From contig CAZXQI010000030.1 in the NCBI GenBank assembly GCA_964643005.1, forward strand, positions 1 through 34,877: a stretch of 34,877 nt of DNA, given 5' to 3'. A program made the translations under genes and the position numbers. The notes beneath the pieces are model-generated. The model worked only from the letters and a program-made list of their open reading frames with translations. It made no database searches and had not been told where the DNA came from. This DNA comes from UBA6168 sp964643005. Its GTDB lineage: Bacteria; Bacteroidota; Bacteroidia; Chitinophagales; Saprospiraceae. Below, piece after piece: positions 25,050-34,733 of this stretch (the stretch's first letter is position 1; the number at the start of each line of letters is the position of its first letter).

Positions 25050-26003
25050 ATGAGTCAGGAAAAAATACTCGTCACCGGCGCCAATGGTCAAATCGGCTCC
25101 GTATTAACCGCCGCTCTTCGCCAGGCCTACGGCAATAATAATGTACTCTCTACCGACATACGAAAGGCCGAAAATCAGGAAGGCCCATTCGAACTCTTAA
25201 ACGTATTAGACCCGGCAGCCCTGGCTGATTTAATCGGGCGGTTTCAAATCACACAGGTCTATCACTTAGCGGCCATTCTCTCTGCAAAGGGAGAGGCCAA
25301 TCCCTTGAAAACCTGGGACATCAATATGTCCGGGCTTTTCAACGTAATGGAAACGGGCAGGCTAAAAGGCGTGCGCAAAGTTTTCTTCCCCAGCTCTATC
25401 GCCGCATTTGGGAATGATATTCCCCAACAGAATACGCCGCAAAATGCAGTGCTAAAGCCGACGACCGTCTATGGCATGAGCAAAGTCGCCGGCGAATTGT
25501 GGGGGCAGTATTACTTCAGTCGCTACGGCTTAGACGTGCGTTCCCTGCGCTATCCGGGAGTGGTCGGCTACCAGAGCGAGCCAGGAGGAGGCACCACCGA
25601 CTACGCCGTGGAGATTTATCACTATGCCGTCAAGGCTCAGCCCTACGCCTGCTTTTTGAAAAGGGACGCCACCCTGCCCATGATCTACATGGAGGACGCT
25701 ATCCGCGCCACTCTCGAACTCATGGACGCCCCGGCTGACAGACTGAGCGTTCGAACCAGCTACAACCTGGCCGGCATGAGCTTTTCACCGGAGGAAATAG
25801 CAGAAAGCATCCAGCGGCAGGTTCCGGGGTTTAGGATTTCGTACCAGCCCGACTTCAGGCAGGATATCGCAGAGAGCTGGCCCTGGAGCATTGACGATTC
25901 GGCAGCCCGCAAAGACTGGCACTGGAAGCCCCGTTTCGACCTGGACGCCATGACGAAAGACATGCTTCATCACCTTCAGGAAAAATACGCGCCCGCCCTC
26001 TGA
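25050..26003 (+). CDS. L-threonine 3-dehydrogenase, short-chain (epimerase-like) type
   Basis: I use the ATG at 25050 (317 residues) rather than the TTG at 25041. The fold is an extended short-chain dehydrogenase: NAD-binding TGANGQIG at 9-16, an acidic D after the second strand for NAD, and the catalytic YGMSK pair Y141/K145. The following AGELWGQYY and RYPGVVG are characteristic of SDR-type threonine dehydrogenases, the class also found in animals, not the zinc enzyme of E. coli. It oxidises L-threonine to 2-amino-3-ketobutyrate in the cytoplasm. The next gene, 100 bases on, is the ligase that cleaves this unstable product, which supports the assignment strongly. Confidence 0.9.
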   Translation: MSQEKILVTGANGQIGSVLTAALRQAYGNNNVLSTDIRKAENQEGPFELLNVLDPAALADLIGRFQITQVYHLAAILSAKGEANPLKTWDINMSGLFNVMETGRLKGVRKVFFPSSIAAFGNDIPQQNTPQNAVLKPTTVYGMSKVAGELWGQYYFSRYGLDVRSLRYPGVVGYQSEPGGGTTDYAVEIYHYAVKAQPYACFLKRDATLPMIYMEDAIRATLELMDAPADRLSVRTSYNLAGMSFSPEEIAESIQRQVPGFRISYQPDFRQDIAESWPWSIDDSAARKDWHWKPRFDLDAMTKDMLHHLQEKYAPAL

Positions 26004-26103
26004 CAGCGCTTCTATCCATTTTTTTTGTTTAAAAAAATTTAAAAGAGAATGCGCTCAGACTATCGGACAGCCATTTAACATCACAGTAAATAAATATTTC
26101 ATC

Positions 26104-27294
26104 ATGTTTAAAAATGTAAAAAAAGGCCTGCAACAGGAAATACAGGAAATCAAAGATGCAGGGCTTTACAAAAGCGAGCGAATCATCGTCACCCCACAGG
26201 GCGCTGAAATCAAAACCGATCAAAATCTGAAAGTTCTGAACTTCTGCGCCAACAACTACTTAGGTCTGTCCTCTCATCCTCATGTCATAAAAGCCGCCCA
26301 TGCAGCCATTGAGTCGCATGGCTTCGGCCTTTCTTCTGTCCGCTTCATCTGCGGAACTCAGGACATCCACAAAGAACTGGAGCAGAAAATAGCGCGCTTC
26401 TTAGGGCAGGAAGACGCCATCCTCTACGCCGCCGCCTTCGACGCCAACGGCGGGCTTTTCGAGCCGCTCCTTTCTGCAGAGGACGCCATCATTTCAGATG
26501 AATTGAATCACGCGAGCATCATTGACGGAATTCGCCTTTGCAAAGCCCGCCGCTACAGATTCAAACACGACGACATGGCCGACTTAGAAGAGCAGCTCAA
26601 AGCCTGTCAGGACGCCCGCCGAAGGATGATCTTTACCGATGGCGCCTTCAGCATGGACGGCACCATCGCCCGCTTAGACGAGATTTGCGACCTGGCTGAG
26701 AAATACGACGCAATGGTAGGCATAGACGAATGTCACGCCACCGGCTTCTTAGGAAAGACGGGGAGAGGCACACACGAATATCGGGGAGTCATGGATCGCA
26801 TTGACGTCATCACCGGCACCTTTGGAAAAGCGCTCGGCGGCGCCTCCGGCGGCTTCACTGCGGCTCGCAAAGAGATCGTGGACTTACTCCGCCAGCGCAG
26901 CCGGCCTTATTTGTTTTCAAATACCTTAGCGCCCGCCATAGCAGGAGCTTCGATCGCCGTAGTGGAAATGTTGGAAAGCAGCACTTCTCTGAGAGATAAA
27001 TTGGAAAGCAACACCCAGTGGTTCAGAAAGAAAATGACGGCAGCCGGATTTGATATTATCCCGGGAGTGCATCCCATCGTGCCCATCATGCTTTACGATG
27101 CCGTGCTGGCGCAGGACTTCGCCGCCAAATTGTTGGACGAGGGCATTTATGTCATCGGCTTCTTTTATCCGGTAGTTCCTAAAGGTAAGGCGAGAATCCG
27201 GGTTCAAATTTCCGCAGCGCACGAACATCATCACTTAGAGAAAGCCGTCGCCGCATTCACCAAAATCGGAAAAGAATTAGGAGTGATTAAGTAA
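26104..27294 (+). CDS. kbl: Glycine C-acetyltransferase (2-amino-3-ketobutyrate CoA ligase)
   Basis: A 396-residue PLP enzyme of the alpha-oxoamine synthase family. Visible motifs are the N-terminal LNFCANNYLGLSSHP, the glycine-rich GLSSVRFICGTQ, the cofactor Asp/His region VGIDECHATGFLGKTGRGT, and the PLP-binding lysine K242 in TFGKALGGASGG. Length is the normal one for Kbl. It converts 2-amino-3-ketobutyrate and CoA to glycine and acetyl-CoA. The sequence alone could suit another family member such as serine palmitoyltransferase or 8-amino-7-oxononanoate synthase. Adjacency to threonine dehydrogenase and the strongly Kbl-like N-terminus settle it. Together the pair gives a complete threonine-to-glycine route. 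Confidence 0.94.
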   Translation: MFKNVKKGLQQEIQEIKDAGLYKSERIIVTPQGAEIKTDQNLKVLNFCANNYLGLSSHPHVIKAAHAAIESHGFGLSSVRFICGTQDIHKELEQKIARFLGQEDAILYAAAFDANGGLFEPLLSAEDAIISDELNHASIIDGIRLCKARRYRFKHDDMADLEEQLKACQDARRRMIFTDGAFSMDGTIARLDEICDLAEKYDAMVGIDECHATGFLGKTGRGTHEYRGVMDRIDVITGTFGKALGGASGGFTAARKEIVDLLRQRSRPYLFSNTLAPAIAGASIAVVEMLESSTSLRDKLESNTQWFRKKMTAAGFDIIPGVHPIVPIMLYDAVLAQDFAAKLLDEGIYVIGFFYPVVPKGKARIRVQISAAHEHHHLEKAVAAFTKIGKELGVIK

Positions 27295-27301
27295 AAGACA
27301 T

Positions 27302-27337
27302 TTTGTAGCGGTTCCCCGGAAGAGGAACCGCTACAAA
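27302..27337. terminator. Bidirectional hairpin between kbl and ribBA
   Basis: A perfect 14-base stem pairs TTTGTAGCGGTTCC (27302-27315) with GGAACCGCTACAAA (27324-27337) around an 8-base loop. It is 7 bases from the kbl stop and 36 from the ribBA stop. There is no U-tract beyond the stem's own TTT/AAA ends. Confidence 0.75.
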
Positions 27338-27373
27338 TAAATCTGCGAATAAATCAGCGCTATCTGCGGGGCG

Positions 27374-28564
27374 TCAATCGTCCCAATCCACCTGTTCCAC
27401 CACCTCCAATCCAAATCCCACTATGCTAATGCGGCGGGTCTTGCTGCTCGTCAGCAATCGGATCTTAGAAATGCCGAGGTCGCGAAGAATCTGGGCGCCA
27501 ATTCCGTAGTCCCTTTGCTCCATTGCTTTAGTGCGTCTGCCCCTGAAAGTCCTGGGAGAAAGTTCGCCCGTGGTGTTGTATTTCTCTAAACAGGAGAGCA
27601 GCGTCATGTTCTTATCTGCCTGCCGCATAATAACTAAGGCTCCCTTTCCCTCTTTTGCAATTTTTTCCAAAGAGCGGTCAATGCGGTTTCCGGCGTCGTC
27701 GAACAACATACCGAGTATTTCGATGCCTTCCGTGGAGGAATTCACCCGCACCAACACCGGTTCTTCATCCTGCCACAATCCTTTGATGATGGCCAGATGG
27801 ATATCGTCCGATGAAACCTGGGAGTAGGCGACCAGCTCAAACTCGCCAAAGCGATTTTTAAAAGGCAGGGAAAACTCGCGGCGAATCAGTCGCTCATTCT
27901 CCATCCGGTGAGCCACTAAGTCTTTTATCGAAATGATTTTCAGGTTGAAGCGGTCGGCGATCTTCACCAATTGAGGTAAGCGCGCCATGGCGCCGTCTTC
28001 GTTCAGGATTTCTACCAACACGCTGACGGGTTTGAATCCCGCCATGCGCGCCAAGTCTGTCGCCGCCTCGGTATGGCCGGTGCGCCGGAGCACTCCCCCG
28101 GGTTTCGCCCGCAGGGGGAAGATATGCCCCGGACGGGCAAAGTCGGAGGGCTTAGTCTCAGGATCTACCAGGGCCTTAATGCCCGTGGCTCTGTCGTACG
28201 CCGAGATACCGGTCGTGCAGCCATGCCCGATGAGATCAATGGAAACAGTAAAGGCTGTTTCGTGCAGGGAAGTATTGTCGGGGACCATCATCTTCAGCCC
28301 CAGCTCTTCCGCGCGCGACTCTTCGATGGGCGTGCAGATAAGGCCTCTGCCGTGGGTTGCCATGAAGTTGATGATTTCAGGCGTGATACATTCGGCTGCA
28401 CAGACAAAGTCGCCCTCATTTTCCCGATCCTCGTCATCCACGACGATGACGATTTTCCCTGAGCGAATGGATTCAACGGCTTCTTCAATAGTGTTTAGGC
28501 GGATGTCGGGAGCGGCTTCTTTGGCGCCGACCATCTCCAGCGTTTCCGTTTCAATATTTTTCAT
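27374..28564 (-). CDS. ribBA: RibBA-type protein: intact DHBP synthase, degenerate GTP cyclohydrolase II domain
   Basis: The 396-residue protein has two domains. Residues 24-222 are a good 3,4-dihydroxy-2-butanone 4-phosphate synthase (RibB) with DDEDRENEGD (43-52), GHGCTTGIS (113-121), GHIFPL and RTGHTEAATDLA. This half makes the four-carbon unit of riboflavin from ribulose 5-phosphate. Residues 223-396 have the GTP cyclohydrolase II fold but not its active site. The three zinc cysteines align with T278, D289 and A291. The catalytic EGRGIG aligns with ADKNMT (316-321). The later RDYGIGAQILRDLG (351-364) is preserved. I infer loss of cyclohydrolase activity, with RibA supplied elsewhere. No FMN riboswitch is visible upstream. 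Confidence 0.92.
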   Translation of the reverse strand: MKNIETETLEMVGAKEAAPDIRLNTIEEAVESIRSGKIVIVVDDEDRENEGDFVCAAECITPEIINFMATHGRGLICTPIEESRAEELGLKMMVPDNTSLHETAFTVSIDLIGHGCTTGISAYDRATGIKALVDPETKPSDFARPGHIFPLRAKPGGVLRRTGHTEAATDLARMAGFKPVSVLVEILNEDGAMARLPQLVKIADRFNLKIISIKDLVAHRMENERLIRREFSLPFKNRFGEFELVAYSQVSSDDIHLAIIKGLWQDEEPVLVRVNSSTEGIEILGMLFDDAGNRIDRSLEKIAKEGKGALVIMRQADKNMTLLSCLEKYNTTGELSPRTFRGRRTKAMEQRDYGIGAQILRDLGISKIRLLTSSKTRRISIVGFGLEVVEQVDWDD

Positions 28565-28669
28565 AAAAAATCAGGATAAGTTTTCTGCCTGTCAATTGAA
28601 TTAGTAGCGGGATGGTTTTACATGAAGGGCAGGAAAATGGATTTATCCCTGCAACCAAACCACAGCCGG

Positions 28670-28696
28670 CAAATTTAACAGAAAAGGCAGCCGCAA
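28670..28696 (-). promoter_or_regulatory. Possible ribBA promoter (TTG-N16-TAAATTTG)
   Basis: TAAATTTG on the minus strand (28677-28670) matches TAnnTTTG exactly. TTG lies at 28696-28694, 16 bases upstream, slightly short of the usual spacing. The start would be near 28665, giving a leader of about 100 bases. Confidence 0.4.
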
Positions 28697-28835
28697 GTTG
28701 AATAGAACCAAAGTTTTCCCTGTTTTTAAAAAATGAATGGTGGGAAAGAAGACTCCGTTTACCTTGCTAAAAAGTTTCCGGGAAATTATCGGAGTTTTTC
28801 GGAAGGCAGGGCTTGTAGCTCGTTAGAACATTTTT

Positions 28836-29258
28836 TTAAAAAAAATCCTCGTCTATATCGGGTCTGGGCTTTTTCCTCGATTCTTTTAATTCAGACTTTA
28901 AATGCTTGTATTTCAGTCGCGTATCGTGGAGGGTTTGAAGCTTTTTAAACGCCTTTCGCTCGACGGACGGACGAAGAGCCGCTTCTATCATCTCTAAGAA
29001 GTTCTCCAAAACCCTCTTTTTATTCTTCAATTGGGAGCGGCTATCCTGACTGGTCATTATCAAAACCCCATCCTTAGCGATGCGATTGGCCAGGCGTTCT
29101 GTCAACAGCGCTTTTTCATCTTCGTCGAAGGCTCGGGAACTGAGAATGTCAAAACGCAATTCAACTTTGGTTTCCAGCTTGTTCACACTTTGGCCTCCAG
29201 GACCGCTGCTCCGGGAAGTCCGATAAATTAGCTCCGACTTTAATTGATCAATGTCCAT
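28836..29258 (-). CDS. arfB: ArfB/YaeJ-like peptidyl-tRNA hydrolase (ribosome rescue)
   Basis: The 140-residue protein has the release-factor catalytic domain with SGPGGQSVNK, GGQ at 21-23, directly after a short N-terminal segment. It has no codon-recognition domains. A long C-terminal tail (from about 100) is rich in Lys and Arg, as needed to enter the empty mRNA channel of a stalled ribosome. ArfB hydrolyses the peptidyl-tRNA on ribosomes stalled without a stop codon. The length is typical. The tail ends in an acidic stretch (DIDEDFF), unlike the purely basic E. coli tail. It is encoded alone between ribBA and a divergent membrane protein gene. Confidence 0.92.
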   Translation of the reverse strand: MDIDQLKSELIYRTSRSSGPGGQSVNKLETKVELRFDILSSRAFDEDEKALLTERLANRIAKDGVLIMTSQDSRSQLKNKKRVLENFLEMIEAALRPSVERKAFKKLQTLHDTRLKYKHLKSELKESRKKPRPDIDEDFF

Positions 29259-29426
29259 CCTTATTGATTTGCTTAGTAAAGGCTTTTCCTCAGAGATTTT
29301 CGCAGAGAGAAAATGAATCCCGATTTATTTCTGATTAGGCGCAGATAAAAATTGTACCTGAAATTAATTTCAGGCTAAGACATCGCAGAACACCGCCCAC
29401 AGTCAAAATGTTCCGTCAAATCAGGC

Positions 29427-29434
29427 TATCTTTG
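29427..29434 (+). promoter_or_regulatory. -7 box TATCTTTG four bases before a start codon
   Basis: TATCTTTG is an exact TAnnTTTG match, separated from the ATG at 29439 by only ATGT. If used, transcription would start at or next to the start codon, making a leaderless mRNA. No clear TTTG is present at -33. Confidence 0.45.
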
Positions 29435-29438
29435 ATGT

Positions 29439-30311
29439 ATGCAGCCATCCAATACCTCTGCGGGATTCCGCCTGATACAAATTTCAGCAGCCTCTGTTTT
29501 CGCCGGCCGGGCCTGGCAGCATTTCTTCCGCGACGTCCCCCTTCGGGAACTGTTGTGGGATGAAAGCCTGATGAGGGGCTGGGTGGAGAAATTCACTTCA
29601 CTTAGCTGGCGCGAGTTTGTCAGTTCTCCTTCTATAGATGAGAGCATCCGGCAGGCGACCATTGGATGGGGATTTTTCTATCTGCTCTGCTCCATACTCT
29701 GCTTAGCCGTCTTCCATATTCCAAAGTTTTTAAAAGCTTTCATCTGGGTTGGCGCGGCGGGATTAGTATTCTTAGCGCTGGTCTATATGAAAGTGTCCTT
29801 TTTTCACTTCGGGCAATTCTTTGAATATTCTCTTCAGTTCAGCGCTCCCATTTTTCTGCTATGGCTCGTCAAAGAGACGGCGCCCACACGGCCTTTAATT
29901 TTCTGGATGAAAGTCGCCATTGCCCTGACGTTTGCCTGCCATGGTCTGTATGCGCTGGGCTACTATCCGCGCCCGGGAAATTATTTTGAAATGATTATGA
30001 ACGCGCTTCCCCTCTCTCAGAACGGCGCCGTCCGTTTTCTCCTTGGCGCAGGGACGCTGGATTTTGTGGTAGCCTTCGGTATCTTTTTGCCCTGGAAATG
30101 GTCGCGGTGGGTATTGCTTTACGCCGTAGCCTGGGGATTTGCCACGACGATGGCGAGGATAGTCGGCAACTTCTATGCGGCGTTTCCCTGGGAGAGTTTA
30201 TACAACTGGGTTCATGAAGCTGTGTTCCGTTTTCCCCATTTTCTCATACCCTTAGCCGTTTATTTTTTTGAAAAAAAAGGGAGGGAAACGGACGCCCAAA
30301 AAGAAACTTAG
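29439..30311 (+). CDS. Multi-pass membrane protein of unknown function
   Basis: A 290-residue polytopic protein. After an N-terminal segment containing AGRAWQHFFRDVPLRELLWDE, a conserved-looking amphipathic stretch, there are about six to seven hydrophobic helices (for example FFYLLCSILCLAVF, FIWVGAAGLVFLALVYM, APIFLLWLV, WVLLYAVAWGFATTM). The C-terminus is short and charged. I do not recognise a defined family. The arrangement recalls DoxX-like or MauE-like integral proteins, but the motifs do not prove it. No signal for secretion or enzymatic residues are visible. It stands alone between arfB and the convergent tryptophan dioxygenase gene. The promoter box just upstream supports the chosen start. 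Confidence 0.7.
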   Translation: MQPSNTSAGFRLIQISAASVFAGRAWQHFFRDVPLRELLWDESLMRGWVEKFTSLSWREFVSSPSIDESIRQATIGWGFFYLLCSILCLAVFHIPKFLKAFIWVGAAGLVFLALVYMKVSFFHFGQFFEYSLQFSAPIFLLWLVKETAPTRPLIFWMKVAIALTFACHGLYALGYYPRPGNYFEMIMNALPLSQNGAVRFLLGAGTLDFVVAFGIFLPWKWSRWVLLYAVAWGFATTMARIVGNFYAAFPWESLYNWVHEAVFRFPHFLIPLAVYFFEKKGRETDAQKET

Positions 30312-30425
30312 TCGCAAAGAACATCAGTTCTGTTTTAGAAAGCCCGCGTCCCCTTATTGAAAGATCAAAGTACCTAAGAGTTTAGGAAATTGTATCCGGC
30401 TGCAATCCCGCTGCATAGCCGGGGG

Positions 30426-31478
30426 TCAATTCCCGCCTTTAAATCCCAATCTGGCTTCTAAATCAGGAGTCAGTTCCGGCAGGCTCCTCCGCTCGATCAG
30501 GAAGCTAGTCAGAGCCGCTAATTCTTTGTAGATATAGTGCTTGTCCAAAGCTCCTTTGAGGTAATTCTTTCCGGCAGAGCCGCCGGTTCCCGTTCTGGTT
30601 CCAATCATTCTGTTGACCATGTTTACATGTCGGAAGCGCCAGGTGGAGAGTTGCTCGTCAATTTCTAAGAGCAGATTGAGCAACTGGAAGGGCGCCTGCA
30701 ACATGGGGTATCCCCTGTAGAGGTTAATGAACAAAGCGGCGCGGCAGGCCTTCGGACTCAGGCGCCTGCCCTCTTCTTCCTGCTCATTGAAAAATACCCG
30801 CACAAATTCTTCAAAATTGTAAGGTTCGTTGTCCATTAGTCTGCTTTTGTAAATGGCCTTATAGTCGCTCCAAAAAGGATGAAGGCCTTTCTCTGCCGGC
30901 GCTTTAGACTTGTATCCTTTCCAGAATTTTGCCTCCTCAAAAAACGGCATCCGCTCTAACCAGGAATTGACTAAGTCCAACAAAGAGGGTTGCTCCTCCG
31001 ATTGCTTGATCAGTTGGATGTGCTCAGGCCGCAGTTGGGAAATATAAAACTCCTGGGCAAAGCGTTCGGTGTAGCGCAGCCCCAGGCGGGCTTCCGTGAG
31101 TTTAAATTGCCAGCTTTGGAATCCCGATGCAGGCCGCAGGAAGTCCCTGAAGTCCTGAAAATCCATCGGAGCCATGGTTTCAATCACGTCGATCTGATGA
31201 ACTGCCACCCTAAGAATAGTGTCTATCCTTCTCAGGCGGTGGACGATGGTTTGCAGATCCGGCGAGTTGTCATTGATGGATGGATTATTCATAATGCCTC
31301 CGATGGATTCTAATTCATACAGCATCTGCTTAAACCAAAGTTCATAGGTTTGGTGGAGAATGATGAAGAGCATTTCATCGTGAGCGTGAGCGTTTAATAA
31401 ATCACTTTCTAACTGCTGCGCATTGAGAATTTTTTCCAATTGCAGGTAATCAGAATAATGAACTCCTTTCTGTTGCAT
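30426..31478 (-). CDS. kynA: Tryptophan 2,3-dioxygenase
   Basis: The 350-residue, mostly helical protein carries family motifs from start to end: HYSDYLQLEKIL, then AHDEMLFIILHQTYELWFKQ, with substrate-site His/Phe and Tyr/Arg residues expected here. The proximal heme histidine lies in WRFRHVNMVNRMIG, and the substrate loop is TGTGGSAG. It cleaves the indole ring of L-tryptophan using heme and oxygen to give N-formylkynurenine, the first step of the kynurenine pathway for tryptophan breakdown or NAD synthesis. It is somewhat longer than the minimal bacterial enzyme (about 280 residues). No other kynurenine genes are adjacent. Confidence 0.92.
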   Translation of the reverse strand: MQQKGVHYSDYLQLEKILNAQQLESDLLNAHAHDEMLFIILHQTYELWFKQMLYELESIGGIMNNPSINDNSPDLQTIVHRLRRIDTILRVAVHQIDVIETMAPMDFQDFRDFLRPASGFQSWQFKLTEARLGLRYTERFAQEFYISQLRPEHIQLIKQSEEQPSLLDLVNSWLERMPFFEEAKFWKGYKSKAPAEKGLHPFWSDYKAIYKSRLMDNEPYNFEEFVRVFFNEQEEEGRRLSPKACRAALFINLYRGYPMLQAPFQLLNLLLEIDEQLSTWRFRHVNMVNRMIGTRTGTGGSAGKNYLKGALDKHYIYKELAALTSFLIERRSLPELTPDLEARLGFKGGN

Positions 31479-31532
31479 TTTTTTCCTGAATTTAATTAAA
31501 TAATTAGTTGAGATACCATTAACATTACATCG

Positions 31533-31540
31533 GCAAGGTA
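31533..31540 (-). promoter_or_regulatory. Weak -7 box for kynA (TACCTTGC)
   Basis: On the minus strand TACCTTGC resembles TAnnTTTG with two mismatches and would give a leader of about 50 bases. No -33 TTG is evident. Confidence 0.25.
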
Positions 31541-31595
31541 CGATTTTACCATTTAAAATAGTGTAGCGCGGCCTGGCTAAGAATCAATCAGGAAC

Positions 31596-32726
31596 ATGAA
31601 ATACTTCATTATCGCAGGAGAAGCCTCCGGCGACCTACACGGCGCTAATCTGGCGGGAGCGCTTCGACGGGAAGACGCCGGGGCGGAAATCCATTGTTGG
31701 GGCGGCAATCTGATGGAAGCGGCAGGCGCCACCCTCCTCAGGCACTACCGGGAACTGGCCTACATGGGCTTTCTGGAAGTGGCGCTCCACCTGCACGCGA
31801 TCATGAGGAACTTCCGTCGCTGCAAATCCGACATACTCTCCTTTCAGCCCGATGTCCTGATTCTGATTGACTATCCTGGCTTTAATCTGCGCATGGCTAC
31901 CTGGGCCAAAGCCAGGGGCATCCGCGTTTTTTATTATATCTCTCCTCAGTTGTGGGCCTGGAAAAGCGGACGGGTCAAAATCATCCGGGAGGCCGTAGAG
32001 CGCATGTACGTCATTTTTCCCTTTGAAAAAGGATTCTATCGGGAACGCGGCGTGGAAGTAGAGTTTCTGGGTCACCCGCTATTGGATGCGCTCAACCACG
32101 CTCCTCCTTCCTCTGATTTTTTTCAAAAAAATAAACTTCCCACTGAGTGGCCTGTCATCGCTCTGCTCCCCGGCAGCCGCCGCCAGGAAATCGGCCAGAT
32201 GCTGAAAGGAATGTTGCAGGTCGCTCCTCATTTTCCCGATTACCAGTTTGTCATCGCCGGCGCTCCGGGTATTGAACCGGCGTTTTACCGGCGCTTCCTG
32301 TCTCAGGAGCCGAATCTCTACTTAGTGGAGCGGCAAACTTATCAGTTGCTCGGCCATGCCTCGGCGGCTTTGGTGACTTCCGGCACCGCCACTTTGGAGA
32401 CGGCGCTCATCGGCATTCCGCAGGTTGTCTGTTACCGGGGGAATCCCCTCTCCTACTGGCTGGCTAAGCGATTGGTCAGCAGGGATTTAAAATTCATTGC
32501 CATCGTGAATTTGATTGCGGGAAAAAAGGTGGTGGAGGAATTGATCCAACAGGATTTTAATGAAGCGAGGCTGCGGCAGGAACTGAGCTGCATCCTGTCG
32601 CCGGAAGGTCGTCGGCAGGCGCAGGAAGTTGAAGCGCTCGTTCGGGAGCGGCTCGGCCAGGCTGGAGCGTCCGAGCGGGTGGCGAAAAGTATGGTGAAGC
32701 GGCTGAGGAAGTTTTCGGCTGATTAG
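31596..32726 (+). CDS. lpxB: Lipid-A-disaccharide synthase
   Basis: A 376-residue glycosyltransferase of the LpxB family. It opens with IIAGEASGDLHGANL, the hallmark sugar-nucleotide/lipid-site region. It continues with DYPGFNLRMA, YISPQLWAWKSGRVK, FPFEKGFY and FLGHPLLD, then LLPGSRRQEI in the second Rossmann half and SGTATLETALIGIPQVVCYR at the UDP site. The length is typical. It joins UDP-2,3-diacylglucosamine and lipid X into the lipid A disaccharide at the inner membrane, confirming a Gram-negative outer membrane. No other lpx genes are adjacent. It reads towards typA, with a hairpin between. Confidence 0.96.
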   Translation: MKYFIIAGEASGDLHGANLAGALRREDAGAEIHCWGGNLMEAAGATLLRHYRELAYMGFLEVALHLHAIMRNFRRCKSDILSFQPDVLILIDYPGFNLRMATWAKARGIRVFYYISPQLWAWKSGRVKIIREAVERMYVIFPFEKGFYRERGVEVEFLGHPLLDALNHAPPSSDFFQKNKLPTEWPVIALLPGSRRQEIGQMLKGMLQVAPHFPDYQFVIAGAPGIEPAFYRRFLSQEPNLYLVERQTYQLLGHASAALVTSGTATLETALIGIPQVVCYRGNPLSYWLAKRLVSRDLKFIAIVNLIAGKKVVEELIQQDFNEARLRQELSCILSPEGRRQAQEVEALVRERLGQAGASERVAKSMVKRLRKFSAD

Positions 32727-32806
32727 CGCAGACAGCTTATCCATCCGGTATAAATCGAACCGGATTCACATCGGGCTTTTCCCACAGGTTTTTTTGCAGA
32801 TTTTTT

Positions 32807-32841
32807 TTGGATTAGTTCCCCGCCTGGGAGAACTAATCCAA
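32807..32841. terminator. Hairpin between convergent lpxB and typA
   Basis: A perfect 12-base stem pairs TTGGATTAGTTC (32807-32818) with GAACTAATCCAA (32830-32841) around an 11-base loop. T-runs lie before it on the plus strand, not after it, so neither strand has a classical U-tract. Position between two gene ends supports a terminator or mRNA-end stabiliser. Confidence 0.55.
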
Positions 32842-32859
32842 AGGAGAATTTATCGGCTC

Positions 32860-34677
<1,818 letters not shown>

Positions 34678-34702
34678 AAAATGAGTTTTTTTAAAAAGGG
34701 CG

Positions 34703-34733
34703 CAAAAGTACAGAGAAAATAAAAGGTCTGCAA
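34703..34733 (-). promoter_or_regulatory. typA promoter (TTG-N20-TACTTTTG)
   Basis: On the minus strand TTG (34733-34731), 20 bases, then TACTTTTG (34710-34703) matches the Bacteroidota consensus exactly. The expected start is near 34698, about 20 bases before the ATG at 34677. The remaining 144 bases to the window end show no gene. Confidence 0.7.

Noticed and set aside
28811..28831. GGGCTTGTAGCTC, like the 5' end of a tRNA-Ile gene
   Set aside because: Only about 13 bases match. No D-loop completion, anticodon stem, T-loop or acceptor partner follows, and the sequence runs into poly-T.
28565..28835. FMN riboswitch upstream of ribBA
   Set aside because: The conserved AGGGG-, GAACC- and ACCAGC-type blocks of the RFN element are not present on the minus strand.
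28733..28948. 71-codon plus-strand frame between ribBA and arfB
   Set aside because: Its 3' half is antisense to arfB and its 5' half lacks any coding character or promoter.
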